Part shown: in pieces, positions 1 through 5,769 of the stretch
Layout of the letters: each line of letters opens with the position of its first letter
Numbering within the stretch: the first letter of the stretch is position 1
DNA from: an uncultured bacterium
GTDB lineage: Bacteria > Omnitrophota > Gorgyraeia > Gorgyraeales > Gorgyraeaceae
DNA length: 6,595 nucleotides
Reading direction: 5' to 3'
Assembly: GCA_913009675.1 (NCBI GenBank)
Contig: CAJVXD010000073.1
Span: forward strand, 1 to 6,595
Position numbers and translations under genes: made by a program
The notes under the pieces: generated by a model
What the model saw: the letters and a program-made list of their open reading frames with translations, nothing else
What the model was told of the DNA's origin: nothing
The model's database searches: none

Positions 1-75
1 GGAGTAGAGTAGAGTGATCAGTGGTTGATGCATGAGACATGAAGATAGTTTTACGTGTTGTTGTATTTTTTTTTT
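1..75. other. Probable sequencing read-through noise at contig end
   Basis: No gene or recognisable signal is visible here. The stretch directly abuts a full Illumina adapter and ends in a run of ten T (66-75). Read on the minus strand, the order is genomic insert, adapter, A10, then low-quality-looking sequence. This is the usual product when a read runs through a short insert, past the adapter end, and off the template. I infer that it is not part of the genome. Confidence 0.85.
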
Positions 76-133
76 AATGATACGGCGACCACCGAGATCT
101 ACACTCTTTCCCTACACGACGCTCTTCCGATCT
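76..133 (+). other. Illumina universal (P5) adapter, assembly contamination
   Basis: All 58 bases match the Illumina TruSeq universal adapter as I know it, from AATGATACGG at 76 to GCTCTTCCGATCT ending at 133. This is synthetic DNA left in the assembly. Native sequence starts at about 134, only 14 nt before the first gene, so the promoter and upstream neighbours of that gene are not visible. Confidence 0.98.
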
Positions 134-147
134 CTGAAAGTTAGGTT

Positions 148-1272
148 ATGCCAAAAAAAAAGAAAAAAACCCTCCTCCATAAAGATCTCAAAGAAAAAAT
201 AAAGCAGCTCTCTGCATTATACGAGATTGGTAAGTCTATAACCTCGACTCTCCATTTAGATAAGGTCTTAAGGCTTATTACAAAAAAGGCAGCTGTGATC
301 ATGAACGCCTCTTCCTGTTCTTTGAGGCTTCTTAACAGCTCTGAGCAGAGATTGATATTGAGATGTGCCTATGGCCTTGATAAGGATTTGTTCAAGATCA
401 AGAGGAGCTTGAGGGTGGGAGAAAGTATAGCCGGCCGTGTAGTTAAAAACGGCAACCCCTGCATTATCAATGACATCAGGAAGGAAAAGCGATACAAATA
501 TCCTTATCTGGCAAGGCAAAGGGGATTACGTTCCCTGGTTACAGTACCCCTTCTCCAGAGAAACAGGATCATCGGTGTTTTAAGCATTTATAATAAAGAG
601 CCGGCTAAATACACAGGGAAAGATGCCATGCTTCTGTCTATGTTTGCAGGCCAGGCAGCCATTGCAATAGAAAATGCAAGGTTGTATGAACAGGCCGAAC
701 AGGGGTATATGAATACCATAAAAACCCTTTCCAATATCATAGATGCTAAAGACAGCCATACATATGGACACTCTGAACGTGTAATGGAGTATTGCATAGA
801 TGTGGCAAACCAGCTCAGGCTTTCCGAACACAATAGAGAGGTATTAAAATACGCCAGTCTCCTGCATGATATAGGAAAGATAGGGATCGATGTGGGTATA
901 CTCAGAAAACCGTCAAAACTAAACGAGGAAGAGTGGAAGATAATGGTCATGCACCCGGTATTGGGCTCCGGTATAGTGGAACAGATAGGTTTCCTGAATA
1001 ACCTGGCGCCTATAATCTTGCGGCATCACGAGAGATATGATGGAAAGGGATACCCCGGGAGATTGAAGAAGAAAAAGATACCTCTTGGCGCAAGGATACT
1101 TTCGGTTGTGGATGCATACGAATCAATGGTTTCAGACAGGCCTTACAGAAAGGCCTTGTCGTTCAAAAAGGCAGCTCAGGAGTTGATAGACGGGTCCGGC
1201 GCGCAATTCGATCCAAAGATAGTAAAGTTATTTTTAAAAATAATCGATAAGAAAAGGAAAAACGGCAAATAG
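148..1272 (+). CDS. GAF domain / HD-GYP domain protein, probable cyclic-di-GMP phosphodiesterase
   Basis: This 374-residue cytoplasmic protein has no signal peptide or membrane segment. A lysine-rich N-terminus and short helix (1-30) lead into a GAF sensor domain (about 25-180), then a complete HD-GYP domain (about 185-368). Visible HD-GYP residues are H208 in the GHS motif, H240-D241 and K244 (HDIGK), H269, H293-H294, the signature HHERYDGKGYP at 293-303, D322 in VVDAYESM, and GAQFDP at 351-356. Intact HD-GYP domains bind two or three metal ions and hydrolyse c-di-GMP to pGpG or GMP. The GAF ligand cannot be predicted, so the protein may be a one-piece sensor or effector. An in-frame TAG at 142-144 makes ATG 148 the first possible start; only a weak GAAAG (136-140) precedes it. 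The downstream terminator implies a transcription unit separate from argS. The biological substrate, including whether it is another cyclic dinucleotide, is not established. Confidence 0.93.
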   Translation: MPKKKKKTLLHKDLKEKIKQLSALYEIGKSITSTLHLDKVLRLITKKAAVIMNASSCSLRLLNSSEQRLILRCAYGLDKDLFKIKRSLRVGESIAGRVVKNGNPCIINDIRKEKRYKYPYLARQRGLRSLVTVPLLQRNRIIGVLSIYNKEPAKYTGKDAMLLSMFAGQAAIAIENARLYEQAEQGYMNTIKTLSNIIDAKDSHTYGHSERVMEYCIDVANQLRLSEHNREVLKYASLLHDIGKIGIDVGILRKPSKLNEEEWKIMVMHPVLGSGIVEQIGFLNNLAPIILRHHERYDGKGYPGRLKKKKIPLGARILSVVDAYESMVSDRPYRKALSFKKAAQELIDGSGAQFDPKIVKLFLKIIDKKRKNGK

Positions 1273-1353
1273 TGCATAAACGCATAGGCGCATAAGAGCA
1301 TAAGTATCAAGCAACTTATGCATTTATGGGTTATGCGCTTATGCACTTTTTTT
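1271..1353 (+). terminator. Hairpin terminator made of inverted octamer repeats
   Basis: The left arm (1271-1305) holds four GCATAA/G units starting at 1274, 1282, 1290 and 1298, an exact 8-nt period. The right arm (1314-1347) holds four complementary TTATG(C/G) units at 1316, 1324, 1331 and 1339. The loop is 1306-1313, and seven T follow (1347-1353). The long imperfect stem plus U-tract fits rho-independent termination of the HD-GYP gene, whose stop codon overlaps the base of the stem. Confidence 0.72.
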
Positions 1354-1396
1354 ATGGTGCAGGCCCTTCTCTTTCCTTTTAATCCGGCGGGAACTC

Positions 1397-1418
1397 CCCC
1401 GCCTGTAAAGAGGCGGGG
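1397..1418. repeat. GC-rich hairpin outside the left arm
   Basis: A perfect 8-bp stem, CCCCGCCT (1397-1404) and AGGCGGGG (1411-1418), closes a 6-nt loop. On the minus strand it follows the 32-bp arm and precedes GGAGTTC. That resembles the terminal hairpin of IS200/IS605-type right ends and their TnpB-associated RNAs. No transposase or TnpB gene is present, so this is only a resemblance. Confidence 0.4.
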
Positions 1419-1431
1419 ATGAAAGCAGTCC

Positions 1432-1463
1432 CTCTCAAGCAGGGCAGCACAGGGTGTTGAAGG
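1432..1463 (-). repeat. Left arm of 32-bp inverted repeat
   Basis: This segment is the exact reverse complement of 1574-1605 over 32 bases, and the match stops at both ends. On the minus strand it could encode PSTPCAALLER, the same peptide that the other arm would give on the plus strand, so open frames through either arm mimic each other. Confidence 0.9.
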
Positions 1464-1573
1464 ACGTTCGGCCAAAAGATATGTTGTTTGTAGGGCTGGG
1501 CCTCACTCTCTTTTATTTTGACAGGCAGTCTTTTTAGTTGTTCGTCAATCATATATTTCGCAAAATAAACAAG

Positions 1574-1605
1574 CCTTCAACACCCTGTGCTGCCCTGCTT
1601 GAGAG
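1574..1605 (+). repeat. Right arm of 32-bp inverted repeat
   Basis: This is a perfect inverted copy of 1432-1463. The 110-nt centre (1464-1573) separates the arms. Sequence immediately outside this arm (ACGAGCAAGGCTCGT) differs from that outside the other arm, so only the 32-bp core is conserved. Confidence 0.9.
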
Positions 1606-1651
1606 ACGAGCAAGGCTCGTAACAGTAAGAGCCACGTCCGTAAGGACGCGG
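1606..1651 (+). repeat. Two tandem hairpins in the argS leader
   Basis: The first hairpin pairs ACGAGC (1606-1611) with GCTCGT (1615-1620) around AAG. The second pairs CGTCC (1635-1639) with GGACG (1644-1648) around GTAA, a GNRA-type loop, and is extended by two more G-C pairs past one mismatch. They may be the folded end of the repeat element or a leader structure. No T-box or other riboswitch class is recognised. Confidence 0.45.
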
Positions 1652-1673
1652 GAATCTACGAAGGGGTCTAAGC

Positions 1674-1680
1674 GAGGAGG
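1674..1680 (+). promoter_or_regulatory. Shine-Dalgarno that fixes the argS start
   Basis: GAGGAGG lies 7 nt before the GTG at 1688. No comparable site precedes the upstream in-frame TTG at 1538. This supports the GTG as the start and shows that the roughly 50 upstream in-frame codons are not part of the protein. Confidence 0.85.
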
Positions 1681-1687
1681 ATTTCTT

Positions 1688-3382
1688 GTGTCAAAGGTCG
1701 AAAAGGACATAATTATTGCTATACACAAAGCGGTAAAGGCTGCGTTTCCGGATTGCCCCGCGGATACCCTATCGAATATTTATCTGGAGATACCCAAAGA
1801 AAAGAGATTCGGAGATTTCTCTACGAACATCGCTATGCGTCTTACCAGGGATTTAAAGAAGGCGCCTCTGGATATCGCAACCGTCATTGTGAAGAAAATC
1901 AAAAAGACTGATGCAATACAGGATATCAGGATAGAGGGGCCGGGTTTTATAAATCTCTATCTTTCGGACAGGGTGCTCATAGAGGCCTTACGGGAGATTA
2001 TTGGGGCAGGCGATGGCTACGGTTGCCTGCCTATAGGTAATGGCAGGGAGGTGCAGATAGAATTTGTAAGCGCAAATCCAACAGGCCCTCTTACTGTAGC
2101 ACATGGGCGGCAGGCAGCCGTAGGTGACAGCCTTGCCAGGATCCTCGAATCCTGCGGATATAAGGTTACCCGTGAATATTATATAAATGATGAGGGTGTC
2201 CAGATGGATATCCTTAGCAGGTCCGTAAAGGCGAGATTTATGGAATTGATGGGTGAAAAATCAAGTTTCCCGGAAAACGGATACAAGGGCGCCTATATCT
2301 ATGAGATTGCAAAGGAAATGCACAAATCCCCGCGGATTAAAAAACAGATTGCAGCGGACATCGAATCCGGGCTGTCGGAAGATTTTTTTAAAGACTATGC
2401 CTATAAATGGATTATGCGCACGATAAAAAAGGACCTGCAGGATTTTGGAGTCAGTTTTGATGTATGGTATAGCCAGAAGGGGTTGCTCGAATCAGGGAAG
2501 ATAGAAAAGGCGTTCTCTCTTTTAAAGACGAGGGGGTTTTTATATAAAAAGGATGGTGCTACATGGTTTTCCTCCACAAGATTCAGAGACGATAAAGACA
2601 GGGTGGTTATCAAAAAGGACGGCAGCCTTACGTATCTTGCTTCTGATATAGCTTATCACAGGGAAAAGTTCGAAAGGGGATACGATAAGGTAATAGATAT
2701 ATGGGGGCCGGACCACCACGGTTATGTAAACCGCCTTAAGGCGGCATGCGAGGCGCTCGGCTTCGATAAGGACAAGCTTTCAATCCTGATATCACAGCTC
2801 GTTACGCTTTACAGGGATAAAAAACCAGTAAGGATGTCCACAAGAGAGGGAGAGTTTATAACGCTGAGGCAGGTAATAGATGAGGTCGGCAGGGATGCAG
2901 GCAGATTCTTTTTTATAATGAGGCGTACGGATAGTCATCTTGATTTTGATTTAGAGCTTGCAAAGGCCAGGACCATGGACAATCCCGTTTATTATATTCA
3001 GTATGCCCACGCCAGGATAGCGAGTATTATTAAATTTTATACCGATGCCCTGTCATCATCCCCTCTTTCCCCAAAAACGGAAGGGGTTCGGATAAGCGAG
3101 GATTTACATCTCCTGGATAGACCAGAGGAGATAGGCCTTGTTAAAAAACTGATGCAATACCCCAGGACAGTAGAGATGGCATCCCGCAATCTAGAACCCT
3201 ATATAGTCTTATCCTACCTCCAGAACCTGGCCAGCCTTTTCCATTCGTATTACAATTCTTGTCGAATAGTTACAGAAGATAGCTCGCTTAGCGCTGCAAG
3301 GATTGCCTTGGCGAAGGTTATTAAATCCGTACTTTTTAGCGGACTGAGGCTCCTGGGTGTAAACACTCCTGAGAAGATGTGA
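1688..3382 (+). CDS. argS: Arginyl-tRNA synthetase
   Basis: A class I aminoacyl-tRNA synthetase that attaches arginine to tRNA-Arg in the cytoplasm. From the GTG it is 564 residues, normal for the family. The N-terminal additional domain includes GDFSTNIAMRL (42-52). The catalytic core has FVSANPTGPL (126-135) leading into a variant HIGH motif, TVAH (136-139), then EYYINDEG (163-170), WGPDHHGYVNRLKAA (339-353) and the KMSK-equivalent RMSTREG (382-388). The DALR-type anticodon-binding region (about 435-564) ends in the typical LLGVNTPEKM. The frame stays open upstream to a TTG at 1538, but those codons run through a repeat arm, and the strong Shine-Dalgarno selects GTG 1688. The odd feature is the HIGH motif, where Thr and Ala replace the usual first His and Gly while the second His is kept; I suspect a lineage variant. 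mfd follows 49 nt downstream on the same strand. Confidence 0.97.
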   Translation: MSKVEKDIIIAIHKAVKAAFPDCPADTLSNIYLEIPKEKRFGDFSTNIAMRLTRDLKKAPLDIATVIVKKIKKTDAIQDIRIEGPGFINLYLSDRVLIEALREIIGAGDGYGCLPIGNGREVQIEFVSANPTGPLTVAHGRQAAVGDSLARILESCGYKVTREYYINDEGVQMDILSRSVKARFMELMGEKSSFPENGYKGAYIYEIAKEMHKSPRIKKQIAADIESGLSEDFFKDYAYKWIMRTIKKDLQDFGVSFDVWYSQKGLLESGKIEKAFSLLKTRGFLYKKDGATWFSSTRFRDDKDRVVIKKDGSLTYLASDIAYHREKFERGYDKVIDIWGPDHHGYVNRLKAACEALGFDKDKLSILISQLVTLYRDKKPVRMSTREGEFITLRQVIDEVGRDAGRFFFIMRRTDSHLDFDLELAKARTMDNPVYYIQYAHARIASIIKFYTDALSSSPLSPKTEGVRISEDLHLLDRPEEIGLVKKLMQYPRTVEMASRNLEPYIVLSYLQNLASLFHSYYNSCRIVTEDSSLSAARIALAKVIKSVLFSGLRLLGVNTPEKM

Positions 3383-3388
3383 AGTTAA

Positions 3389-3417
3389 TTTATTTTACTT
3401 TATGTCTTGAGTATACT
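3389..3417 (+). promoter_or_regulatory. Weak candidate promoter before mfd
   Basis: TATACT (3412-3417) matches five of six bases of the -10 consensus. The hexamer 17 nt upstream, TTTATT (3389-3394), matches the -35 consensus poorly. A start near 3424 would leave a very short leader before GTG 3432. The 49-nt gap after argS could equally be simple read-through in an operon. Confidence 0.25.
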
Positions 3418-3431
3418 GTTAAAATAAAACG

Positions 3432-5408
3432 GTGGGGGTAATTCACACCCTGATGGTAGCGAAACAGAGAAGATTGAGTTACGACTCCGAACATATTCCG
3501 GACCGTAACTCAAGTGCTCATTATATGTTTGAATCCATAAAGATCTATAAGGGGGAGGATTTAGATTATACCCTGCTTGCCGGAGAATTGACAGAATACG
3601 GCTACGAGAGGTGCGTGGGTATCTCTGAGCAGGGGGATTTCAGTATGCGCGGCGGAATAATAGATATATTCCCTCCCACATTCGAGGGGCCTGTGCGGAT
3701 CGAGCTCTCCGGAAATAAAGTGCTCTCTATAAAAAGCTTCAGTATAGCCTCGAGCGAAACACTTGAAGAGCATACAATGGTTATCATACTGCCGAGGCTT
3801 GGCCTCTATCCAAAAAGAAAGAAGGCCAGGGCGCTTGAGCTGGGAGAAAAAGCCCCTCTCGAATCCTTTATAGATCTTCGACTAAACGATTATGTGGTTC
3901 ACGTAGATTATGGGATAGGTATCTTCAGGGGGTTCGAGAAGATAGATTTTAAAGGCGCCAAAAGGGATCATATGGTTATAGAATATGCCGGAGAAGATAG
4001 ATTGTACGTCCCCATAGAAGAGATGCATCTAATACAGAGATATGTAGGTTTTGAAAAAAGGCCGCCAAGGATACATAGTTTAACCACAAAGACATGGAAG
4101 AAGACAAAAGAACGGATCAAAAAGGGTATCTATTCGATAGCATTTGAACTCCTGGAATTGAACGCAATGCGTTCCAGGCTGCCGGGCTTCCCCTTTTCCA
4201 GGGATACAGACTGGCAGCTCCGGTTTGAAGAGAGTTTCCCGTTCAAGGAAACGCCTGACCAGATGCGTTCCTGCAGAGAGGTCAAGCAGGACATGGAGTC
4301 AACTAAACCGATGGACAGGCTTTTATGCGGCGATGTGGGGTATGGAAAGACAGAGGTTGCCTTACGCGCAGCATTTAAGGCAGTAATGGACAATAAACAA
4401 GTGGCGATACTGGTCCCCACAACACTCCTTGCCGAACAGCATTTCATTACCTTCAAGGAGAGGGTGAAGGATTTCCCTGTTAATGTAGAGATGATAAGCA
4501 GGTTCAGGACAGCGGGCGAGGTATCCCGCATATTGAAGGATATCGAAAAAGGGGTCGTCGATATAGTGATAGGGACGCACGCTATACTCAGGGGTGATAT
4601 AAAATTTAAGGACCTGGGCCTCCTTATTATAGATGAAGAACAGAGATTCGGCGTAAGAGACAAGGAGAGATTGAAAAAAATGCGCATGCTCGTAGATGTC
4701 CTTACGCTTACAGCAACGCCTATACCCAGGACCCTGTATATGTCCCTTATGGGCGTCAAGGACATGTCTATTATTGAAACACCTCCGCAGGAGAGATTAC
4801 CCGTAGAGGTAAAGGCCTTGCGCTATGATAAGGAGGTAGTAAAGAGGGCCATCTTAAGGGAAAAACGCAGGGGTGGACAGGTATTTTTTATCCATAATAG
4901 GGTTAAAGGCATTGATAATATCGCCTTAGGGCTTTTAAAGGAGATGCCCGAGGTAAAGATAGGCGTTGCCAATGGACAGATGCATTCGAAGGAGCTGGAA
5001 TTCGTAATGAGAGAATTTATAAAAGGAAAGATTGACGTCCTTGTCTGTACGGTTATAATAGAGTCGGGGATAGACATACCAAACGCCAATACCTTGATAG
5101 TAAATCATGCAGATATGTTTGGACTTGCAGACCTGTATCAACTTAAGGGAAGGGTAGGTAGGTTTAAGCGTAGGGCATACGCGTACTTTTTAATACCGAA
5201 GGGACGTATAATAAGCAAGGAGTCAGAACGGAGACTCAGGGCAATAGAACGTTATAGAGAGTTAGGGTCAGGTTTTAAGATTGCGATGGAGGACCTGGAG
5301 ATAAGGGGGGCAGGTAATATCCTGGGTTCACAGCAACACGGATATATCTCGGCTGTAGGATTTGATCTATATTGCAGGATGATGAGGGAGGTTGTAGCCG
5401 GTTTGTAA
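3432..5408 (+). CDS. mfd: Short-form transcription-repair coupling factor Mfd lacking D1a, D1b/D3 and D7
   Basis: Mfd is a dsDNA translocase that displaces RNA polymerase stalled at lesions and recruits UvrA. This copy has 658 residues, against about 1,150 in E. coli. In order: a remnant of D1a (1-40), D2, the UvrA-binding module (about 45-120, with SMRGGIIDIFPP at 71-82), the RNA-polymerase-interacting domain (about 149-206, DYVVHVDYGIG), and translocase domains D5 and D6 (about 215-650). Helicase motifs look intact: Walker A GDVGYGKT (300-307), DEEQ (401-404), TATP (427-430), motif V TVIIESGIDIP (540-550), QLKGRVGR (570-577), and the TRG motif (about 607-637). D2 joins the polymerase domain directly, so roughly 250 residues of D1b/D3 are missing in frame. 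D7 is absent after VVAGL. An in-frame TAA at 3420-3422 blocks extension upstream. GTG 3432 has no clear Shine-Dalgarno; ATG 3453 and ATG 3525 are alternative starts. It is either a minimal functional Mfd or a decaying gene; the intact motifs favour function. Confidence 0.88.
   Translation: MGVIHTLMVAKQRRLSYDSEHIPDRNSSAHYMFESIKIYKGEDLDYTLLAGELTEYGYERCVGISEQGDFSMRGGIIDIFPPTFEGPVRIELSGNKVLSIKSFSIASSETLEEHTMVIILPRLGLYPKRKKARALELGEKAPLESFIDLRLNDYVVHVDYGIGIFRGFEKIDFKGAKRDHMVIEYAGEDRLYVPIEEMHLIQRYVGFEKRPPRIHSLTTKTWKKTKERIKKGIYSIAFELLELNAMRSRLPGFPFSRDTDWQLRFEESFPFKETPDQMRSCREVKQDMESTKPMDRLLCGDVGYGKTEVALRAAFKAVMDNKQVAILVPTTLLAEQHFITFKERVKDFPVNVEMISRFRTAGEVSRILKDIEKGVVDIVIGTHAILRGDIKFKDLGLLIIDEEQRFGVRDKERLKKMRMLVDVLTLTATPIPRTLYMSLMGVKDMSIIETPPQERLPVEVKALRYDKEVVKRAILREKRRGGQVFFIHNRVKGIDNIALGLLKEMPEVKIGVANGQMHSKELEFVMREFIKGKIDVLVCTVIIESGIDIPNANTLIVNHADMFGLADLYQLKGRVGRFKRRAYAYFLIPKGRIISKESERRLRAIERYRELGSGFKIAMEDLEIRGAGNILGSQQHGYISAVGFDLYCRMMREVVAGL
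5389..5404 (+). repeat. Left copy of 16-bp direct repeat flanking the palindromic element
   Basis: AGGTTGTAGCCGGTTT is identical to 5768-5783. It lies inside the last codons of mfd, and the sequence between the copies is the 363-bp palindromic element. The arrangement fits a target-site duplication made on insertion. Confidence 0.9.
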
Positions 5409-5434
5409 TACTTTCGATGTTAGGTAATAGCCTC

Positions 5435-5462
5435 AGACCTCCCGGCATAGCAGGCTGTGGGG
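5435..5462 (+). repeat. Outer 28-bp inverted arm, left
   Basis: A perfect reverse complement of 5699-5726 over 28 bases (starts AGACCTCCCGG). It closes the large stem of the element. Confidence 0.93.
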
Positions 5463-5464
5463 AC

Positions 5465-5502
5465 GTAAGATTGCCCCAGCGCGGCAATCTTACTCCGTTT
5501 TT
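5465..5502 (+). terminator. Candidate intrinsic terminator behind mfd, inside the element
   Basis: A perfect 11-bp stem, GTAAGATTGCC (5465-5475) with GGCAATCTTAC (5483-5493), has a 7-nt loop and is followed after four bases by T5 (5498-5502). It could end mfd transcripts and thereby uncouple the isomerase gene. The gap before the T-run makes it weaker than a textbook terminator. Confidence 0.38.
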
Positions 5503-5514
5503 AGCCTCGCTCGT

Positions 5515-5541
5515 TTTTGGGCCGGAGAGTCCTGAGAAAAG
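5515..5541 (+). repeat. Inner 27-bp inverted arm, left
   Basis: A perfect reverse complement of 5644-5670 over 27 bases (TTTTGGGCCGGAGAG and onward). It nests inside the outer 28-bp arms. Confidence 0.93.
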
Positions 5542-5566
5542 CCTCTTTATTTTTTGCGGGCATGGT

Positions 5567-5592
5567 GTCCTTTTGCCATTAGGCAAAAGGAC
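5567..5592 (+). repeat. Central 11-bp hairpin of the element
   Basis: GTCCTTTTGCC (5567-5577) pairs perfectly with GGCAAAAGGAC (5582-5592) around the loop ATTA. A further 12-bp match, TTTATTTTTTGC (5546-5557) with GCAAAAAATAAA (5595-5606), lies outside it. No T-run follows on either strand, so it is not a terminator. Confidence 0.85.
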
Positions 5593-5643
5593 GAGCAAAA
5601 AATAAAACGGAGCGAAAGCCGCCTCGCTGGGGCGGCCGAACGT

Positions 5644-5670
5644 CTTTTCTCAGGACTCTCCGGCCCAAAA
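5644..5670 (-). repeat. Inner 27-bp inverted arm, right
   Basis: The perfect inverted partner of 5515-5541, ending in CGGCCCAAAA. Confidence 0.93.
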
Positions 5671-5698
5671 GACACCGTGCCCGCTCGGCTAAAAAAGG

Positions 5699-5726
5699 CC
5701 CCACAGCCTGCTATGCCGGGAGGTCT
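5699..5726 (-). repeat. Outer 28-bp inverted arm, right
   Basis: The perfect inverted partner of 5435-5462 (CCCCACAGCCTG and onward). Between it and the right direct repeat lie about 40 bases holding the imperfect terminal inverted repeat. Confidence 0.93.
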
Positions 5727-5740
5727 AAACCAATGATAAA

Positions 5741-5769
5741 CTGTTACCCAACTGTCCAAATAGTATAAG
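5741..5769 (+). promoter_or_regulatory. Weak candidate promoter at the element's right edge
   Basis: TATAAG (5764-5769) matches five of six -10 bases and spans the element/direct-repeat junction. CTGTTA (5741-5746), 17 nt upstream, matches three of six -35 bases. If real, the element supplies a promoter for the isomerase gene. Confidence 0.22.

Larger units (their letters stand above)
1354..1687. other. argS upstream intergenic region with large inverted repeat
   Basis: I find no credible gene in these roughly 330 bases. The region is dominated by a perfect 32-bp inverted repeat (1432-1463 and 1574-1605) around a 110-nt centre, with GC-rich hairpins outside both arms. Its layout suggests either a non-autonomous mobile element or two head-to-head copies of a structured element end. 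It runs directly into the argS ribosome binding site, so at least its right half is probably transcribed as argS leader. Confidence 0.6.
5405..5767. mobile_element. 363-bp palindromic MITE-like element between mfd and the isomerase gene
   Basis: The segment sits exactly between two 16-bp direct repeats and has no credible coding capacity. Its ends form an imperfect inverted repeat: GTTAGGTAATAG (5419-5430) matches the complement of CTGTTACCCAAC (5741-5752) at 10 of 12 positions, and the match continues loosely to TACT/AGTA near the borders. Inside lie perfect inverted arms of 28 bp (5435-5462 with 5699-5726) and 27 bp (5515-5541 with 5644-5670), plus two 11-bp hairpins. A non-autonomous element mobilised in trans is the simplest reading. 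The TGTTACCCA-type end recalls some DDE insertion sequences of the IS481/IS21 type, but that family link is a guess. Confidence 0.72.

Noticed and set aside
1271..1353. CRISPR array suggested by the regular GCATAA repeats
   Set aside because: The units are 8 nt with no unique spacers and are arranged as an inverted repeat ending in a T-run, which is a terminator pattern.
1176..1475. 99-aa minus-strand open frame overlapping the HD-GYP end and the repeat
   Set aside because: It runs antisense through the terminator and the left repeat arm. Its start MAERPSTPCAALLER is only the translation of the arm, and no domain or ribosome binding site supports it.
1518..1557. Perfect TTGACA (1518-1523) as an argS -35 box with TATATT (1552-1557)
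   Set aside because: The spacer would be 28 nt, far from 16-18, and no -10-like hexamer lies at the right distance.
1354..1687. T-box or other riboswitch in the argS leader
   Set aside because: Hairpins are present, but no T-box bulge sequence, specifier loop or other riboswitch consensus can be recognised.
4130..4765. 211-aa minus-strand open frame inside mfd
   Set aside because: It is antisense to the conserved translocase motifs of mfd, is low-complexity and serine-rich, and has no recognisable domain.
5275..5759. Several 60-107 aa open frames on both strands across the palindromic element
   Set aside because: They mirror one another (SGLSGPK and PPGIAGCG occur on both strands) because the DNA is palindromic. 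There is no ribosome binding site or domain.
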